Source of the DNA: Bacteroidia bacterium
GTDB taxonomy: Bacteria; Bacteroidota; Bacteroidia; Cytophagales; Cyclobacteriaceae
Assembly (NCBI GenBank): GCA_030432655.1
Contig: JAUILA010000004.1
Coordinates: 140,988-204,987 of the forward strand
DNA length: 64,000 nt
Reading direction: 5' to 3'
Below are positions 44,097 through 53,066 of the stretch, piece after piece. Every line of letters starts with the position of its first letter. Position 1 is the first letter of the stretch. Made by a program: the position numbers and the translations under genes. The notes below the pieces were generated by a model, which worked only from the letters and a program-made list of their open reading frames with translations, was not told the DNA's origin and searched no databases.

Positions 44097-44184
44097 GGAG
44101 AGGTGACCGAGTGGTCGAAGGTGCTCGCCTGGAAAGTGAGTGTGCCCCAAAAGGGTACCGGGGGTTCGAATCCCTTCCTCTCCG
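44097..44184 (+). tRNA. tRNA-Ser (anticodon GGA)
   Basis: 88-nt cloverleaf with acceptor stem GGAGAGG (44097-44103) / CCTCTCC (44177-44183) and discriminator G. Anticodon stem CTCGC/GTGAG encloses CTGGAAA with GGA at 44131-44133, reading UCC and UCU. A long variable arm typical of class II serine tRNAs (GCCCC/GGGT region) and GGTTCGAAT T-loop are present. CCA is not encoded. Confidence 0.96.
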
Positions 44185-44277
44185 CTAGTTTTGAAAATTT
44201 TAATTAACTTTAAATTTATATTCACACTTCTAACTAATTTGATCAATCTCAACCTTGAGAGACTTAAAACTTAAATT

Positions 44278-45123
44278 ATGAAAAAACTATTTGCATTATT
44301 GGCGATTGCGGGGATGTTGTCCCTTGGTTATCAATCATACGCGCAGGTCGAAACCGACACATCTGATGCCGAAGCAGCAGTTGATTCAGCCGGAGCTGCA
44401 GTTGAAGAAGCCGTAGAAGAGCCTGTTCAAGAAGCAACGACTGCCGTGGAGGACGAAATGGAGGATGTCGCTGACGAGCCTCAGTCATTCCACCAGGTTG
44501 TGAAAGAAAAATTTATTGAAGGTGGTGTTACCTGGATGACACCTGTACTTATTTGTTTGATCCTTGGACTTGCCATTGCTATCGAGCGAATCATTACCCT
44601 CAATATGGCGACTACAAACACGGATAAGCTGCTTGCCAACGTGGAAGACGCTCTATCAACCGGAGGTGTGGATGCTGCGATCGAAGTTACCCGTAACACC
44701 CGCGGTCCTGTTGCTTCAATCTTTACACAAGGATTGATGAGGATGTCGGAAGGTATTGAAATGGTTGAAAAATCGATCATTGCTTACGGATCTGTGGAAA
44801 TGGGACGCCTTGAGAGAGGACTTGTCTGGATTTCACTGTTTATCGCCCTGGCTCCGATGCTTGGATTTACAGGAACTGTAATTGGTATGATCGAGGCCTT
44901 TGATTCAATTGAAGCAGCCGGTGATATCTCTCCTCAAATTGTGGCTAACGGTATTAAAGTGGCCCTGCTTACTACGGTAGCTGGTCTGATTGTTGGTATT
45001 ATTTTGCAAGTTTTCTATAATTATCTTGTGTCTAAAATTGATTCCCTGGTTAATAGGATGGAGGATGCTTCCATTACTCTTGTTGATCTGTTGGTTAAGC
45101 ACAAGCTGACTACCAAAATGTAA
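44278..45123 (+). CDS. exbB: ExbB/TolQ/MotA-type proton channel with signal peptide
   Basis: 281 aa. A signal peptide (MKKLFALLAIAGMLSLGYQSYAQ) leads into a ~45-residue acidic Ala/Glu-rich periplasmic segment, then three membrane helices; the MotA_ExbB core (APMLGFTGTVIGMIEAF) is at about residues 195-215. It couples proton flow to TonB-dependent transport with ExbD. The extra secreted N-terminal segment is typical of Bacteroidota ExbB and absent in E. coli. First gene of an exbB-DUF-exbD-exbD operon. Confidence 0.93.
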   Translation: MKKLFALLAIAGMLSLGYQSYAQVETDTSDAEAAVDSAGAAVEEAVEEPVQEATTAVEDEMEDVADEPQSFHQVVKEKFIEGGVTWMTPVLICLILGLAIAIERIITLNMATTNTDKLLANVEDALSTGGVDAAIEVTRNTRGPVASIFTQGLMRMSEGIEMVEKSIIAYGSVEMGRLERGLVWISLFIALAPMLGFTGTVIGMIEAFDSIEAAGDISPQIVANGIKVALLTTVAGLIVGIILQVFYNYLVSKIDSLVNRMEDASITLVDLLVKHKLTTKM

Positions 45124-45166
45124 TCAGGACTTACAGGTTTAAAGGAATCAAAATCAAACATTAATT

Positions 45167-45499
45167 ATGGAAGAATCATTTGTTAACATAGCCATCTGGG
45201 TAGCGATCATCCTGGTAGTGGTGGCAGCTGTTGCTGCGATCGTTCTGCCATTGATCAATTCTTTCAGTCACCCTAAGAATCTGGTGAAGGGAGGAATCGG
45301 CGTGGCGTTCATTCTGGTCATTTTCCTGATCGGATGGGCAATTGCCGGGGATGAAGTTACTTCAGGATATATCACGCGCGGCATTGCTGACGCGGGAAGT
45401 TCAAAGCTGGTGGGAGGAGCACTTACCGCCATGTACATTCTGTTTATTCTTGCTGTAGTAGGAATAGTATTTACTGAAGTCAAAAAAGTTTTTAGATAA
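45167..45499 (+). CDS. Small membrane protein between exbB and exbD
   Basis: 110 aa with three hydrophobic helices (about residues 8-30, 43-62 and 83-104). No named domain is recognised. Its conserved position inside the exbB/exbD operon of this group, with a one-base overlap (TAATG) into the first exbD, suggests a structural part of the energy-transduction complex. Function inferred from location only. Confidence 0.85.
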   Translation: MEESFVNIAIWVAIILVVVAAVAAIVLPLINSFSHPKNLVKGGIGVAFILVIFLIGWAIAGDEVTSGYITRGIADAGSSKLVGGALTAMYILFILAVVGIVFTEVKKVFR

Positions 45500-46095
45500 T
45501 GGCCAGAAACAAGAACAGAGAAGATCCGCAGATCAATTCGAGCTCGATGGCAGACATCGCGTTCCTGCTGTTGATCTTCTTCCTTGTGACGACAACCATT
45601 GCCAACGACCGCGGTCTGTTTATTCCATTACCTCCGGATCCGGATCAAATGGAAGATATTGATATCAAGATTCCTGAAAGGAACTTATTCAAAATCCAGA
45701 TCAACTCAGCGGATAAATTGCTGGTAGAAGGTGAGCCGTTACAAGATGTGAATGAGATTCGTCCGATGATCAAGGAATTCGTGCTGAACAATGGCAGGGA
45801 CCCCGAATCATCTGACAGTCCGGAAAAAGCAATCGTATCGTTGAAAACTGACCGGGGTACGACTCAGCAGAAATTCATCCAGGTACTTGATGAAATTCAG
45901 GGTGCCTATTATGACATGTACGCAGATCGTGCCGGTGTAACTAATAAACGCTGGCGGGAACTGGTGGATGATCTGAAAGATCCGGAAAATAAACGATTGT
46001 ATGATATCGGCAGGGGTGTTGGTGAAGGAGAAGATGGTAAAGTGGCTTTTCCCATGCAGATATCCATTGCAGAACCTACTAAAATTGGAGGCTAA
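45499..46095 (+). CDS. exbD: ExbD-family biopolymer transport protein (large type)
   Basis: 198 aa. A single N-terminal helix contains the proton-carrying Asp in SSMADIAFLLLIFFLVTT, followed by a periplasmic domain longer than that of E. coli ExbD (141 aa). It is clearly paralogous to the protein at 47995-48579 (same N-terminal helix, SPEKAIVSLKTDR versus SPQKAVVSIRTDR, and identical FPMQISIAEP endings). It lies 2 nt before a second, smaller exbD. Confidence 0.93.
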   Translation: MARNKNREDPQINSSSMADIAFLLLIFFLVTTTIANDRGLFIPLPPDPDQMEDIDIKIPERNLFKIQINSADKLLVEGEPLQDVNEIRPMIKEFVLNNGRDPESSDSPEKAIVSLKTDRGTTQQKFIQVLDEIQGAYYDMYADRAGVTNKRWRELVDDLKDPENKRLYDIGRGVGEGEDGKVAFPMQISIAEPTKIGG

Positions 46096-46097
46096 TA

Positions 46098-46559
46098 ATG
46101 TCTAAGTTTAAGAAAAAAGCGAATACCAAGCAGGAAATACCTACTTCTGCACTTCCTGATATTATTTTCATGCTTCTGTTTTTCTTTATGGTAACGACCG
46201 TACTCCGGGAAGTAACCATAAACGTGAAACAGCGGATACCTGAAGCATCCCAGTTGCGTAAACTGGAGCGGAAGTCGCTGGTAAGTTACCTGTACGTTGG
46301 TGAGCCTAAAAAGACGGATCAGTGGGGTTCTGAACCCAGGATCCAGGCAAACGACGTTTTCATTGAACCAAGTGATATCGTTCTGTGGGTTACACAGGAG
46401 AAAGATAAGCTTGATGAAGTGGAACGGGATCAGCTGACCATTGCCATGAAGGTGGATGAGGACGTGAAGCGTGGTCTGATCTCGGATATTGAGCTTCAGC
46501 TGCGGAAAGCGAATGCACGTAAACTGTTGTATACTACTCTTCAGGAAGTGGAGGAGTAA
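46098..46559 (+). CDS. exbD: ExbD-family biopolymer transport protein (small type)
   Basis: 153 aa. The helix with its conserved Asp reads SALPDIIFMLLFFFMVTT; the periplasmic domain is of typical length and ends in KLLYTTLQEVEE. It differs strongly from the large ExbD just upstream, so the complex may be a heteromer of ExbB, two ExbDs and the small membrane protein. A strong terminator follows. Confidence 0.93.
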   Translation: MSKFKKKANTKQEIPTSALPDIIFMLLFFFMVTTVLREVTINVKQRIPEASQLRKLERKSLVSYLYVGEPKKTDQWGSEPRIQANDVFIEPSDIVLWVTQEKDKLDEVERDQLTIAMKVDEDVKRGLISDIELQLRKANARKLLYTTLQEVEE

Positions 46560-46583
46560 CATATAGATAATGCAAAATGAAGA

Positions 46584-46615
46584 GGGTTTCTGAAACTTCC
46601 AGAAACCCTTTTTTT
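46584..46615 (+). terminator. Intrinsic terminator of the exbB-exbD operon
   Basis: GGGTTTCTG (46584-46592) pairs with CAGAAACCC (46600-46608), 9 bp with a 7-nt loop, followed by a T7 run (46609-46615). It lies 24 nt after the exbD stop and just before the MFS gene ATG at 46621, so the MFS gene would need read-through or a promoter within this region. Confidence 0.9.
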
Positions 46616-46620
46616 ATCCC

Positions 46621-47931
46621 ATGAAGCTTAATGATCCCCGTACAATCCGTGGCTGGTGTATGTATGACTGGGCGAATTCTGTTTATTCACTCGTTATAAC
46701 ATCGGCAATATTTCCGGTTTATTACCAGGCGGTCACAGCTTCAGAACAATCCGATAAGGTCCTTTTTTTTGGATTGGAAGTGGTAAATACGGTCCTCTAT
46801 TCTTACGCCCTTTCATTTTCCTTCCTGGTAGTAGCAGCTATCCTTCCGTTACTCTCCGGCATGGCCGATTATTCAGGGAGCAAGAAGAGCTTCATGAAGG
46901 TATTTGTTTTCATAGGATCGTTTTCATGTATAGGGTTGTTCTTTTTTACCGGAGAAAATGTGGAGTGGGCCATTATTTGTTCAATTCTTGCCTCGATCGG
47001 ATATTCCGGCAGCCTTGTTTTCTACGATGCCTTCCTTCCGGAAATTGTCACCCAGGACAGGTTCGACAAAGTCAGCGCCCAGGGGTATTCCTGGGGATAC
47101 ATTGGCGGTGTTGTTCTCCTTGTTTTTAACCTTTTAATGATTGAATTTCACGAGTTTTTCGGAATTCCTGAGGAAAATCAAACCCTCGCTGTACGCTTTT
47201 CATTTCTTCTGGTGGGTGTTTGGTGGCTGGGCTTTTCTACCATTACCTTCAACCGTCTGCCGGATAATATTTACAACCGAAAGCCGAGCGGAAATATCTG
47301 GACTGAAGGCTATCGTGAATTGCGGAAAGTATGGGCTACGCTTGGAGGTCTGCGAACATTGCGAATCTACCTGGGTTCTTTTTTCTTCTACAACATGGGT
47401 GTGCAAACGGTTATGTTGCTGGCCGCCAGCTTCGGGGCAAAAGAGCTCGAACTGGCCGGGGATACGCTGATTCTGATAGTACTTGTCATCCAGCTCGTTG
47501 GGGTGCTGGGAGCCTGGGGCTTTGCCCGTGTATCCATGTGGAAGGGTAATAAATTCAGCCTGGTGAGCATGATCATTACCTGGATTTTTATATGTCTCGC
47601 GGCATTCTTCGTAAGAACCACCGTGGAGTTTTTTATACTCGCATTCTTTGTCGGTCTGGTTATGGGAGGGATTCAAAGTCTTTCCCGCGCCACCTATGCC
47701 AAACTTATTCCAGCCAACAGCGTGGATCATGCCTCTTATTTCAGTTTTTATGATGTTACTTATTACCTCTCAACAGTCATTGGTACATCCACTTTCGGCC
47801 TGGTAGAACAAATGACAGGAAGCATGCGGGACAGTACACTCGTTCTGGCTTCCTACTTTGTTGCCGGATTGGCCCTTATGCTGTTCATTCGGCTGCCCGG
47901 GCCCTCCAAATCCTCTTCCTTGGCGGCTTAA
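46621..47931 (+). CDS. UMF1/ATG22-type MFS transporter
   Basis: 436 aa, twelve predicted helices. The N-terminal RGWCMYDWANSVYSLVITSAIFP is the signature of the UMF1 (Vps/ATG22-like) MFS subfamily, which includes vacuolar amino-acid exporters; GGIQSLSRATYAKLIP is the conserved loop in the second half. Substrate not determinable. Its ATG lies only 6 nt after the terminator's U run. Confidence 0.9.
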   Translation: MKLNDPRTIRGWCMYDWANSVYSLVITSAIFPVYYQAVTASEQSDKVLFFGLEVVNTVLYSYALSFSFLVVAAILPLLSGMADYSGSKKSFMKVFVFIGSFSCIGLFFFTGENVEWAIICSILASIGYSGSLVFYDAFLPEIVTQDRFDKVSAQGYSWGYIGGVVLLVFNLLMIEFHEFFGIPEENQTLAVRFSFLLVGVWWLGFSTITFNRLPDNIYNRKPSGNIWTEGYRELRKVWATLGGLRTLRIYLGSFFFYNMGVQTVMLLAASFGAKELELAGDTLILIVLVIQLVGVLGAWGFARVSMWKGNKFSLVSMIITWIFICLAAFFVRTTVEFFILAFFVGLVMGGIQSLSRATYAKLIPANSVDHASYFSFYDVTYYLSTVIGTSTFGLVEQMTGSMRDSTLVLASYFVAGLALMLFIRLPGPSKSSSLAA

Positions 47932-47994
47932 ACGTGTCTTTCTTCATTGTGGCGGATTATATGGTATGATAATTCCCAACTAAATTTTCTACCC

Positions 47995-48579
47995 ATGAAG
48001 TCAAAGAATACAACTGACCTGATTCCGACATCGTCGATGGCAGACATTGCCTTTTTATTGCTAATATTTTTCCTGGTTACGACCACCATTGCCCGGGATG
48101 AAGGACTTGCGCTGGTTCTGCCGCCTGACCCGGAAGACCAGGTCCCGGCAGAGCTGCATGACAGAAATGTACTCAACGTTCTTGTGAATTCTGCTGACAG
48201 AATTCTTATTGAAGGTGAGGAAGTTATTGAAGCTGGAGAAGTGGAGCGAAGTGTCCGCGAATTTATTTTGAATGAGGATAAATCTGAATCACTCAGTGAA
48301 AGTCCGCAAAAAGCCGTTGTATCAATTAGAACGGACCGAAATACTTCCTACAAACAATTCATACGGGTGCTTGATGAAGTGCATGAGGCATATTATGGCA
48401 TATACGCCGGCCGACTGGGGATTAGTACGGAAGACTGGCGAAATATAATGAGCGAGTTAAGCGATCCTGCCAGCCGCCGAATGTACGATCAGGCGCGTGG
48501 GCGGCAACCCGATGGATCAGTATTGTTTCCCATGCAAATATCCATTGCCGAACCCGTGAATACATCCGTTACAAATTGA
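47995..48579 (+). CDS. exbD: ExbD-family protein, third copy (large type)
   Basis: 194 aa. The ATG at 47995 (MKSKNTTDLIPTSSMADIAFLL) is preferred to an earlier in-frame start at 47947 since it gives the family N-terminus. The helix with the conserved Asp is nearly identical to the large ExbD at 45499, and both share the C-terminal FPMQISIAEP. It probably arose by duplication with the MFS gene between them. No ExbB partner is adjacent. It ends one base before the convergent SLC13 permease gene. Confidence 0.92.
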   Translation: MKSKNTTDLIPTSSMADIAFLLLIFFLVTTTIARDEGLALVLPPDPEDQVPAELHDRNVLNVLVNSADRILIEGEEVIEAGEVERSVREFILNEDKSESLSESPQKAVVSIRTDRNTSYKQFIRVLDEVHEAYYGIYAGRLGISTEDWRNIMSELSDPASRRMYDQARGRQPDGSVLFPMQISIAEPVNTSVTN

Positions 48580-50382
48580 TTACAGCAGAAATTCACTCTT
48601 ATACATTAACAGGATCATCAGGGAAGCGACGGTCAGGTATATTAGTGTCATTGGAAGTCCGATACGTATGAAATCACTAAATGAATACCCTCCTGGTCCA
48701 TATACGATAAGGTTGGTCTGGTAACCGATAGGAGTCAGGAACGCCGCTGATGCGGCAAATGTCACCCCAAGAAACAATGGCATTCCGTCAATTCCGGTAG
48801 ATTCCGCAAGGGCGAGGGCAATCGGGAAGGAGATGGCCACCGCCCCGACATTGGTAACAAATGAAGTCAGGATCGTGGTCAGGACCATCAAGCCAACCAG
48901 GATCCAGACAGGTCCGTATGGCTCCAGGAAAGTCAGGGAATGATGAGCCAGGAAATCTCCTGTACCGGTTTTGATCATAGCTTCTCCAATAGTTATTGAG
49001 AGAACAAGCAGAGCGACTAATCCCGGGTCCAGGTCTCGCTTAATGTTTTTGAACGTAATCAACTGGAACGCCGCCATCAAAGTGAAAATAATAAGCAGGG
49101 AGGTGAATAAGGTAAATGCTTGTGTAATAAGCAGTAATATTGCCGCCACAACCACCACAAGCATGCGCCTTTTCTTACGGTAGGCAGGCCCGGTCTGCGT
49201 TTCTTCTCCGGTTATCACTATAATATCCTTGTAAAGATCGATACGGTTTCTGAATTCTGTTCCCGTATACATCAGCAGAACATCTCCTGCCATTAATTTC
49301 AGGTTGCCGATCTTACCACTAAGTTTTTCGCCGTGTCGGTGGACTGCCACGACCGCGGCGTCATACCTGTCCCGGAATTCCGCATTTTTAACAGTCTTGC
49401 CCACGAGGCTGGAATTGCTGCTTATCACCCCTTCCACCACCTGATGAATGTCGCCGGAATAGGGCACAAGATCATCAGGGAGCCGGACGCCCAGTTCGGA
49501 AAAAGTAACGTCAATAATATTTTCGGTATTGCCCGCAAAAATAAGCACGTCATTTTCCAGAATTATTTCGGTTGGAGCGACCGGGCGAATGACATCTTCA
49601 CCCCGAATTATTTCAACCAGGTAAACCCCTGTCAGGTCACGCAGTCCGCCTTCTGCAATAGTTTTAGATATCAATGGTGAATCCTGCCGAAGCCGCTTTT
49701 CAATAAGGTATTCCCGGCGGTTGGAGGTGAATTTCTGTAGTATGTCCATCCGGTCAGGCAGGATTTTATCACTGAGCAAGATCAGAAATACCAGGCAAGC
49801 TGCAGTAACCACAGCACCGGTTATCAGCAGGTCCAGGTCATTCAGCTGCTTCTGGCCGGTGTCAATGAGGAAACCATTCAGGACCAGAGTGGTCGAAGTA
49901 CCTATGATTGTGATCATCCCGCCACAAATCGTAGCGTAACTAAGTGGTATCAGCAGTTTGGATGGTGAGATATTGCGTCGTTTACCCCATTTGAAAACAT
50001 AAGGCGTCATGAGCACAACCACCGGAGTATTGTTTACAAAAGAAGAAAGCAAGGCGACCTTCGTTAATAACAAGGCCATGAATGCCCGGTAGGATTGAAT
50101 ATTACCAAAAATTCGATCGAGAAAGGAGCTGATGTTAAAGTTGCTCTGAATTCCGGCAGTAATTAGGATCAGCATTACAACACTGGCTATTGACTGGTTT
50201 GAGAAACCCACAAGGATGTCTCCTGGCGAAATAAGACCGGTTATAATCAGCAACATGGTTCCAAGGAGGAAACTGATCGTCGGAGTGAATAAACGGGTAT
50301 ATATCGAGGTAAACAGGAGAATAAGTACCGCAATCACCACGTACGGGTGATATTCAGCCGGGAAAAGCTCGTACTCCATCAT
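48580..50382 (-). CDS. SLC13/CitM family permease with two TrkA-C domains
   Basis: 600 aa. Two bundles of hydrophobic helices with the divalent anion-symporter motifs SFVNNTPVVVLMTP, IGTSTTLVLNG and SFVTNVGAVAISFP, separated by a cytoplasmic region with two RCK_C-like (TrkA-C) domains at about residues 220-295 and 305-385. Such proteins import sulfate, dicarboxylates or citrate with Na+. A sulfate role would fit the sulfur operon elsewhere, but the substrate is not fixed by sequence. It follows AMP nucleosidase directly. Confidence 0.9.
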   Translation of the reverse strand: MMEYELFPAEYHPYVVIAVLILLFTSIYTRLFTPTISFLLGTMLLIITGLISPGDILVGFSNQSIASVVMLILITAGIQSNFNISSFLDRIFGNIQSYRAFMALLLTKVALLSSFVNNTPVVVLMTPYVFKWGKRRNISPSKLLIPLSYATICGGMITIIGTSTTLVLNGFLIDTGQKQLNDLDLLITGAVVTAACLVFLILLSDKILPDRMDILQKFTSNRREYLIEKRLRQDSPLISKTIAEGGLRDLTGVYLVEIIRGEDVIRPVAPTEIILENDVLIFAGNTENIIDVTFSELGVRLPDDLVPYSGDIHQVVEGVISSNSSLVGKTVKNAEFRDRYDAAVVAVHRHGEKLSGKIGNLKLMAGDVLLMYTGTEFRNRIDLYKDIIVITGEETQTGPAYRKKRRMLVVVVAAILLLITQAFTLFTSLLIIFTLMAAFQLITFKNIKRDLDPGLVALLVLSITIGEAMIKTGTGDFLAHHSLTFLEPYGPVWILVGLMVLTTILTSFVTNVGAVAISFPIALALAESTGIDGMPLFLGVTFAASAAFLTPIGYQTNLIVYGPGGYSFSDFIRIGLPMTLIYLTVASLMILLMYKSEFLL

Positions 50383-51153
50383 CTAGTACCGGAGGTGTTT
50401 AACCGAATCGCCGGAATTGATCAATTCGAGTAATGCATCAATCCCTATCTGCAAGTGGCTTCTTACATAATCCTTGGTTACTGAGCGGTCAGACTCTGAG
50501 GTCTTTACTCCTTCCGGGATCATCGGATTGTCAGAAACCAGGAGAAGCGCTCCATGCGGGATCTCGTTGATAAATCCGACAGTATAGATGGTGGCTGTCT
50601 CCATATCCACACACATTGCACGAATTTTCTTCAGGTATTTTTTGAACGCCTTGTCATGTTCCCAAACTCGCCTGTTTGTCGTATATACCGTTCCTGTCCA
50701 GTAGTCAAGTTCATGTTTTTTGATCATTGATGATACGGCCCTCTGCAGACTGAAAGAGGGCAGGGCAGGTATCTCAGCAGGCATGTATTCATTACTGGTG
50801 CCTTCGCCACGAATAGCTGCGATCGGAAGTATCAGGTCTCCCAGTTTTGTCTTTTTCTTGATGCCTCCGCATTTTCCCAGAAAAAGAGCGGCTTTTGGTT
50901 TTACAGCACTGATCAGGTCCATCACCGTTGCCGCCATGGCACTTCCCATACCGAAATTAATGATGGTTATGTTGTCAGCCGAAGCGCACTGCATTGGCCT
51001 GTCCGTCCCCCGAACCTCAACGTTGAAGTTCTCGGCAAACATGTAGACATAATTTATAAAATTGGTCAGGAGAATATATTGCCCGAAATCACCGATTTCC
51101 ATCCCTGTGTAACGGGGAAGCCAATTCTCCACTATTTCGTGTTTTGTTTTCAT
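50383..51153 (-). CDS. amn: AMP nucleosidase (short Bacteroidota form)
   Basis: 256 aa PNP/UDP-family phosphorylase fold. FGMGSAMAATVMDLISAV is the phosphate/ribose region and MCVDMETATIYTVGF holds the catalytic Met-Glu; LVSDNPMIPEGVKT follows. It cleaves AMP to adenine and ribose 5-phosphate. It lacks the ~200-residue regulatory N-domain of the E. coli enzyme. It ends immediately before the SLC13 gene and diverges from the HsdR_N-like gene with 22 bp between starts. Confidence 0.92.
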   Translation of the reverse strand: MKTKHEIVENWLPRYTGMEIGDFGQYILLTNFINYVYMFAENFNVEVRGTDRPMQCASADNITIINFGMGSAMAATVMDLISAVKPKAALFLGKCGGIKKKTKLGDLILPIAAIRGEGTSNEYMPAEIPALPSFSLQRAVSSMIKKHELDYWTGTVYTTNRRVWEHDKAFKKYLKKIRAMCVDMETATIYTVGFINEIPHGALLLVSDNPMIPEGVKTSESDRSVTKDYVRSHLQIGIDALLELINSGDSVKHLRY

Positions 51154-51175
51154 TCCCGATCGTTAAATTTGGTCT

Positions 51176-51649
51176 ATGGTTTCCCTGAACTTGCCACAGA
51201 TCAACTACAATATCCGAAAAAATAAGGGCAAAGTTGAAATATTTGATATCATCAGGAAGAAATTTATTGTACTCACCCCGGAAGAGTGGGTAAGACAACA
51301 TATGGTGCATTTTCTGATAACCGAGCGGAGTTATCCCAAAGGACTTATGCGTGTGGAGAGCGGACTTAATTATCACCAGAAACAAAAACGGTCTGATGTA
51401 CTGATCTACAACCGGCAGGGTAATCCCCATTTGATTGTCGAGTGCAAAACCTTCCGGCAACCACTTCGTCAGGCGGCAATGAACCAGGCAGCTGTATATA
51501 ATAAAACGCTTGGAGCGAGGTACCTTGTCATCACGAACGGACTACAGCATTTTTGCGCAGAAGTGCAGGGAGAATCAGTTGTTCAACTCAATGATATTCC
51601 TTATTTCGGGCGAGATGAGGAAGACAACGGTGTACAGCTGGAGGATTGA
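51176..51649 (+). CDS. HsdR N-terminal-type PD-(D/E)XK nuclease protein
   Basis: 157 aa. The restriction-like nuclease core is visible as KRSDVLIYN (motif Asp) and HLIVECK (E-x-K), followed by a TNGLQHFC segment, matching the HSDR_N family found as stand-alone small proteins across Bacteroidota. No methylase or helicase partner is nearby, so it is unlikely to be part of a restriction system and is probably a housekeeping nuclease or DNA-binding protein. Its last six codons lie within the first copy of a 107-bp repeat. Confidence 0.85.
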   Translation: MVSLNLPQINYNIRKNKGKVEIFDIIRKKFIVLTPEEWVRQHMVHFLITERSYPKGLMRVESGLNYHQKQKRSDVLIYNRQGNPHLIVECKTFRQPLRQAAMNQAAVYNKTLGARYLVITNGLQHFCAEVQGESVVQLNDIPYFGRDEEDNGVQLED

Positions 51650-51737
51650 GTATGTAGTGTGGAAGAATTAAAATGATTGTCACGCCCGTCCGTGAACCTG
51701 ATCGAGTGATGATCCATCCAGGCGGGGGTCCGGGATA
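51631..51737. repeat. 107-bp direct repeat, copy 1
   Basis: Starts TGTACAGCTGGAGG and ends CCGGGATA. Ninety-nine of 107 positions match the adjacent copy 2. It begins inside the last six codons of the HsdR_N-like gene and supplies its stop codon. It contains an imperfect inverted pair (CGCCCGT / GGCGGGGGT). Confidence 0.9.
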
Positions 51738-51844
51738 TGTACAGTTGGAGGTTTGAGTATGTAGTGTGGGAGAATTAAAATGATTGTCACCCCCGTCCGT
51801 GAATCTGATCGAGTGATGATCCATCCAAACGGGGGTCCGGGATC
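51738..51844. repeat. 107-bp direct repeat, copy 2
   Basis: Immediately follows copy 1 in tandem, beginning TGTACAGTTGGAGG. Here the inner inverted pair is perfect: ACCCCCGT and ACGGGGGT, about 32 nt apart. The spacer 51650-51950 has no gene; the only ORF across it on the minus strand is a by-product of the repeat. Confidence 0.9.
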
Positions 51845-51900
51845 GAAGATCCCTGGTGAGTTTTAAACGTACGACTTCGTAGCTGCTGGATCCCGGGCCC
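51833..51900. repeat. Palindromic intergenic element at the end of the repeat array
   Basis: GGGTCCGGGATC (51833-51844) and GATCCCGGGCCC (51889-51900) are inverted with one mismatch; within the first arm is a tight GGGATC-GAA-GATCCC hairpin (51839-51853). It continues into CACTTCGTTCGATGTCC. Shape and position resemble dispersed REP/MITE-like elements. Confidence 0.65.
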
Positions 51901-51950
51901 ACCTCACTTCGTTCGATGTCCCAGGATGACACCATTGAAGTAATCTCAGC

Positions 51951-53066
51951 CTACCCCAAATACTTCTCAACCGGGGTAAAAGGCATATCAAACGTATTTG
52001 CCACCGCTTCGTAAACGATATCACCCTTAATGACATTCAAGCCGAACTTCAAATCTTCATTATCAATACTCGCCTGCTTCCAGCCTTTATTTGCCAGCTG
52101 AATAGCATAAGGAAGCGTCGCATTGGTAAGCGCCAACGTTGAAGTATAAGGCACCGCTCCGGGCATGTTGGCAACGCAGTAGTGCAGGATGCCGTCAATT
52201 ACATAAGTTGGATTTTCATGGGTTGTAGGCTTACAGGTTTCGATACAACCACCCTGGTCAACCGCTACATCCACAAGTACTGTTCCTTCACGCATGTCCT
52301 TGAGCATATCCCTGGTGATCAGATTAGGTGCCTTTGCCCCGTGGATCAATACCGCCCCGATTATCAGGTCATGCGTATCAAGCATTTCGCGGATATTGTA
52401 TTCGTTGGACATAAACGTATTGACATTGGCCGGCATTACATCGTCCAGGTAACGCAGACGGGAAAGGTTAACATCCATGATGGTAACATCCGCCCCCATA
52501 CCGGCAGCCATTTTGGCGGCATTGGTTCCAACCACACCACCGCCAAGAATCATCACCTTGGCCGGGCGTACTCCCGGTACTCCACCAAGCAGAATGCCTC
52601 GTCCCTGAAGAGGTTTCTCCAGGTATTTGGCACCTTCCTGCACCGACATTCTCCCGGCAACCTCAGACATGGGAACCAGCAGCGGCAGCGACCCGTCAGG
52701 CCGTTCCACCGTTTCATAGGCAAGGCAAACTGATTTGCTTTCCACCATCGCACGTGTGAGGGGCTCATACGAAGCAAAATGGAAATAGGTAAAAACAAGT
52801 TGATCTTCCCGGATCAGCTTATATTCCGGCTCAATCGGCTCCTTCACTTTCATGATCATTTCGGCCTTTTCATAGGTTGCCTCAATACTCGGGAGAATAC
52901 TCGCCCCTGCACTGGTATATTCCTCATCAGAAAATCCGCTGCCTGCACCGGCAGATGTCTGTACATAGACATCGTGTCCGCGTTTAACCAACTCCTGTGC
53001 TCCTGCAGGTGTAAGAGCTACTCGATTTTCATTATTTTTTATTTCTTTGGGTACCCCGATGATCAT
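51951..53066 (-). CDS. ald: Alanine dehydrogenase
   Basis: 371 aa. The family N-terminus MIIGVPKEIKNNENRVALTPAG, the pyruvate-binding Arg/Lys region, VMILGGGVVGTNAAKMAAGMGADVTIMD (NAD-binding Rossmann fold) and DVAVDQGGCIETCKPTTH are all conserved. It interconverts alanine and pyruvate plus ammonia with NAD. On the minus strand TATATTTG (53101-53094) lies 27 nt upstream, a -7-like element with a TTG 17 nt further up, slightly short of the usual spacing. Confidence 0.96.
   Translation of the reverse strand: MIIGVPKEIKNNENRVALTPAGAQELVKRGHDVYVQTSAGAGSGFSDEEYTSAGASILPSIEATYEKAEMIMKVKEPIEPEYKLIREDQLVFTYFHFASYEPLTRAMVESKSVCLAYETVERPDGSLPLLVPMSEVAGRMSVQEGAKYLEKPLQGRGILLGGVPGVRPAKVMILGGGVVGTNAAKMAAGMGADVTIMDVNLSRLRYLDDVMPANVNTFMSNEYNIREMLDTHDLIIGAVLIHGAKAPNLITRDMLKDMREGTVLVDVAVDQGGCIETCKPTTHENPTYVIDGILHYCVANMPGAVPYTSTLALTNATLPYAIQLANKGWKQASIDNEDLKFGLNVIKGDIVYEAVANTFDMPFTPVEKYLG

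Noticed and set aside
43989..44252. ORFs on both strands across the tRNA-Ser gene
   Set aside because: They overlap the tRNA cloverleaf and lack any domain; spurious.
51176..51649. Restriction-modification or defence system at the HsdR_N-like gene
   Set aside because: No methylase, specificity or helicase gene adjoins it; small stand-alone members of this family are common housekeeping genes.
51588..51935. 115-codon minus-strand ORF across the intergenic repeats
   Set aside because: It is made of the two repeat copies read in frame (repeated peptide segments) plus the palindrome; no protein-like features.
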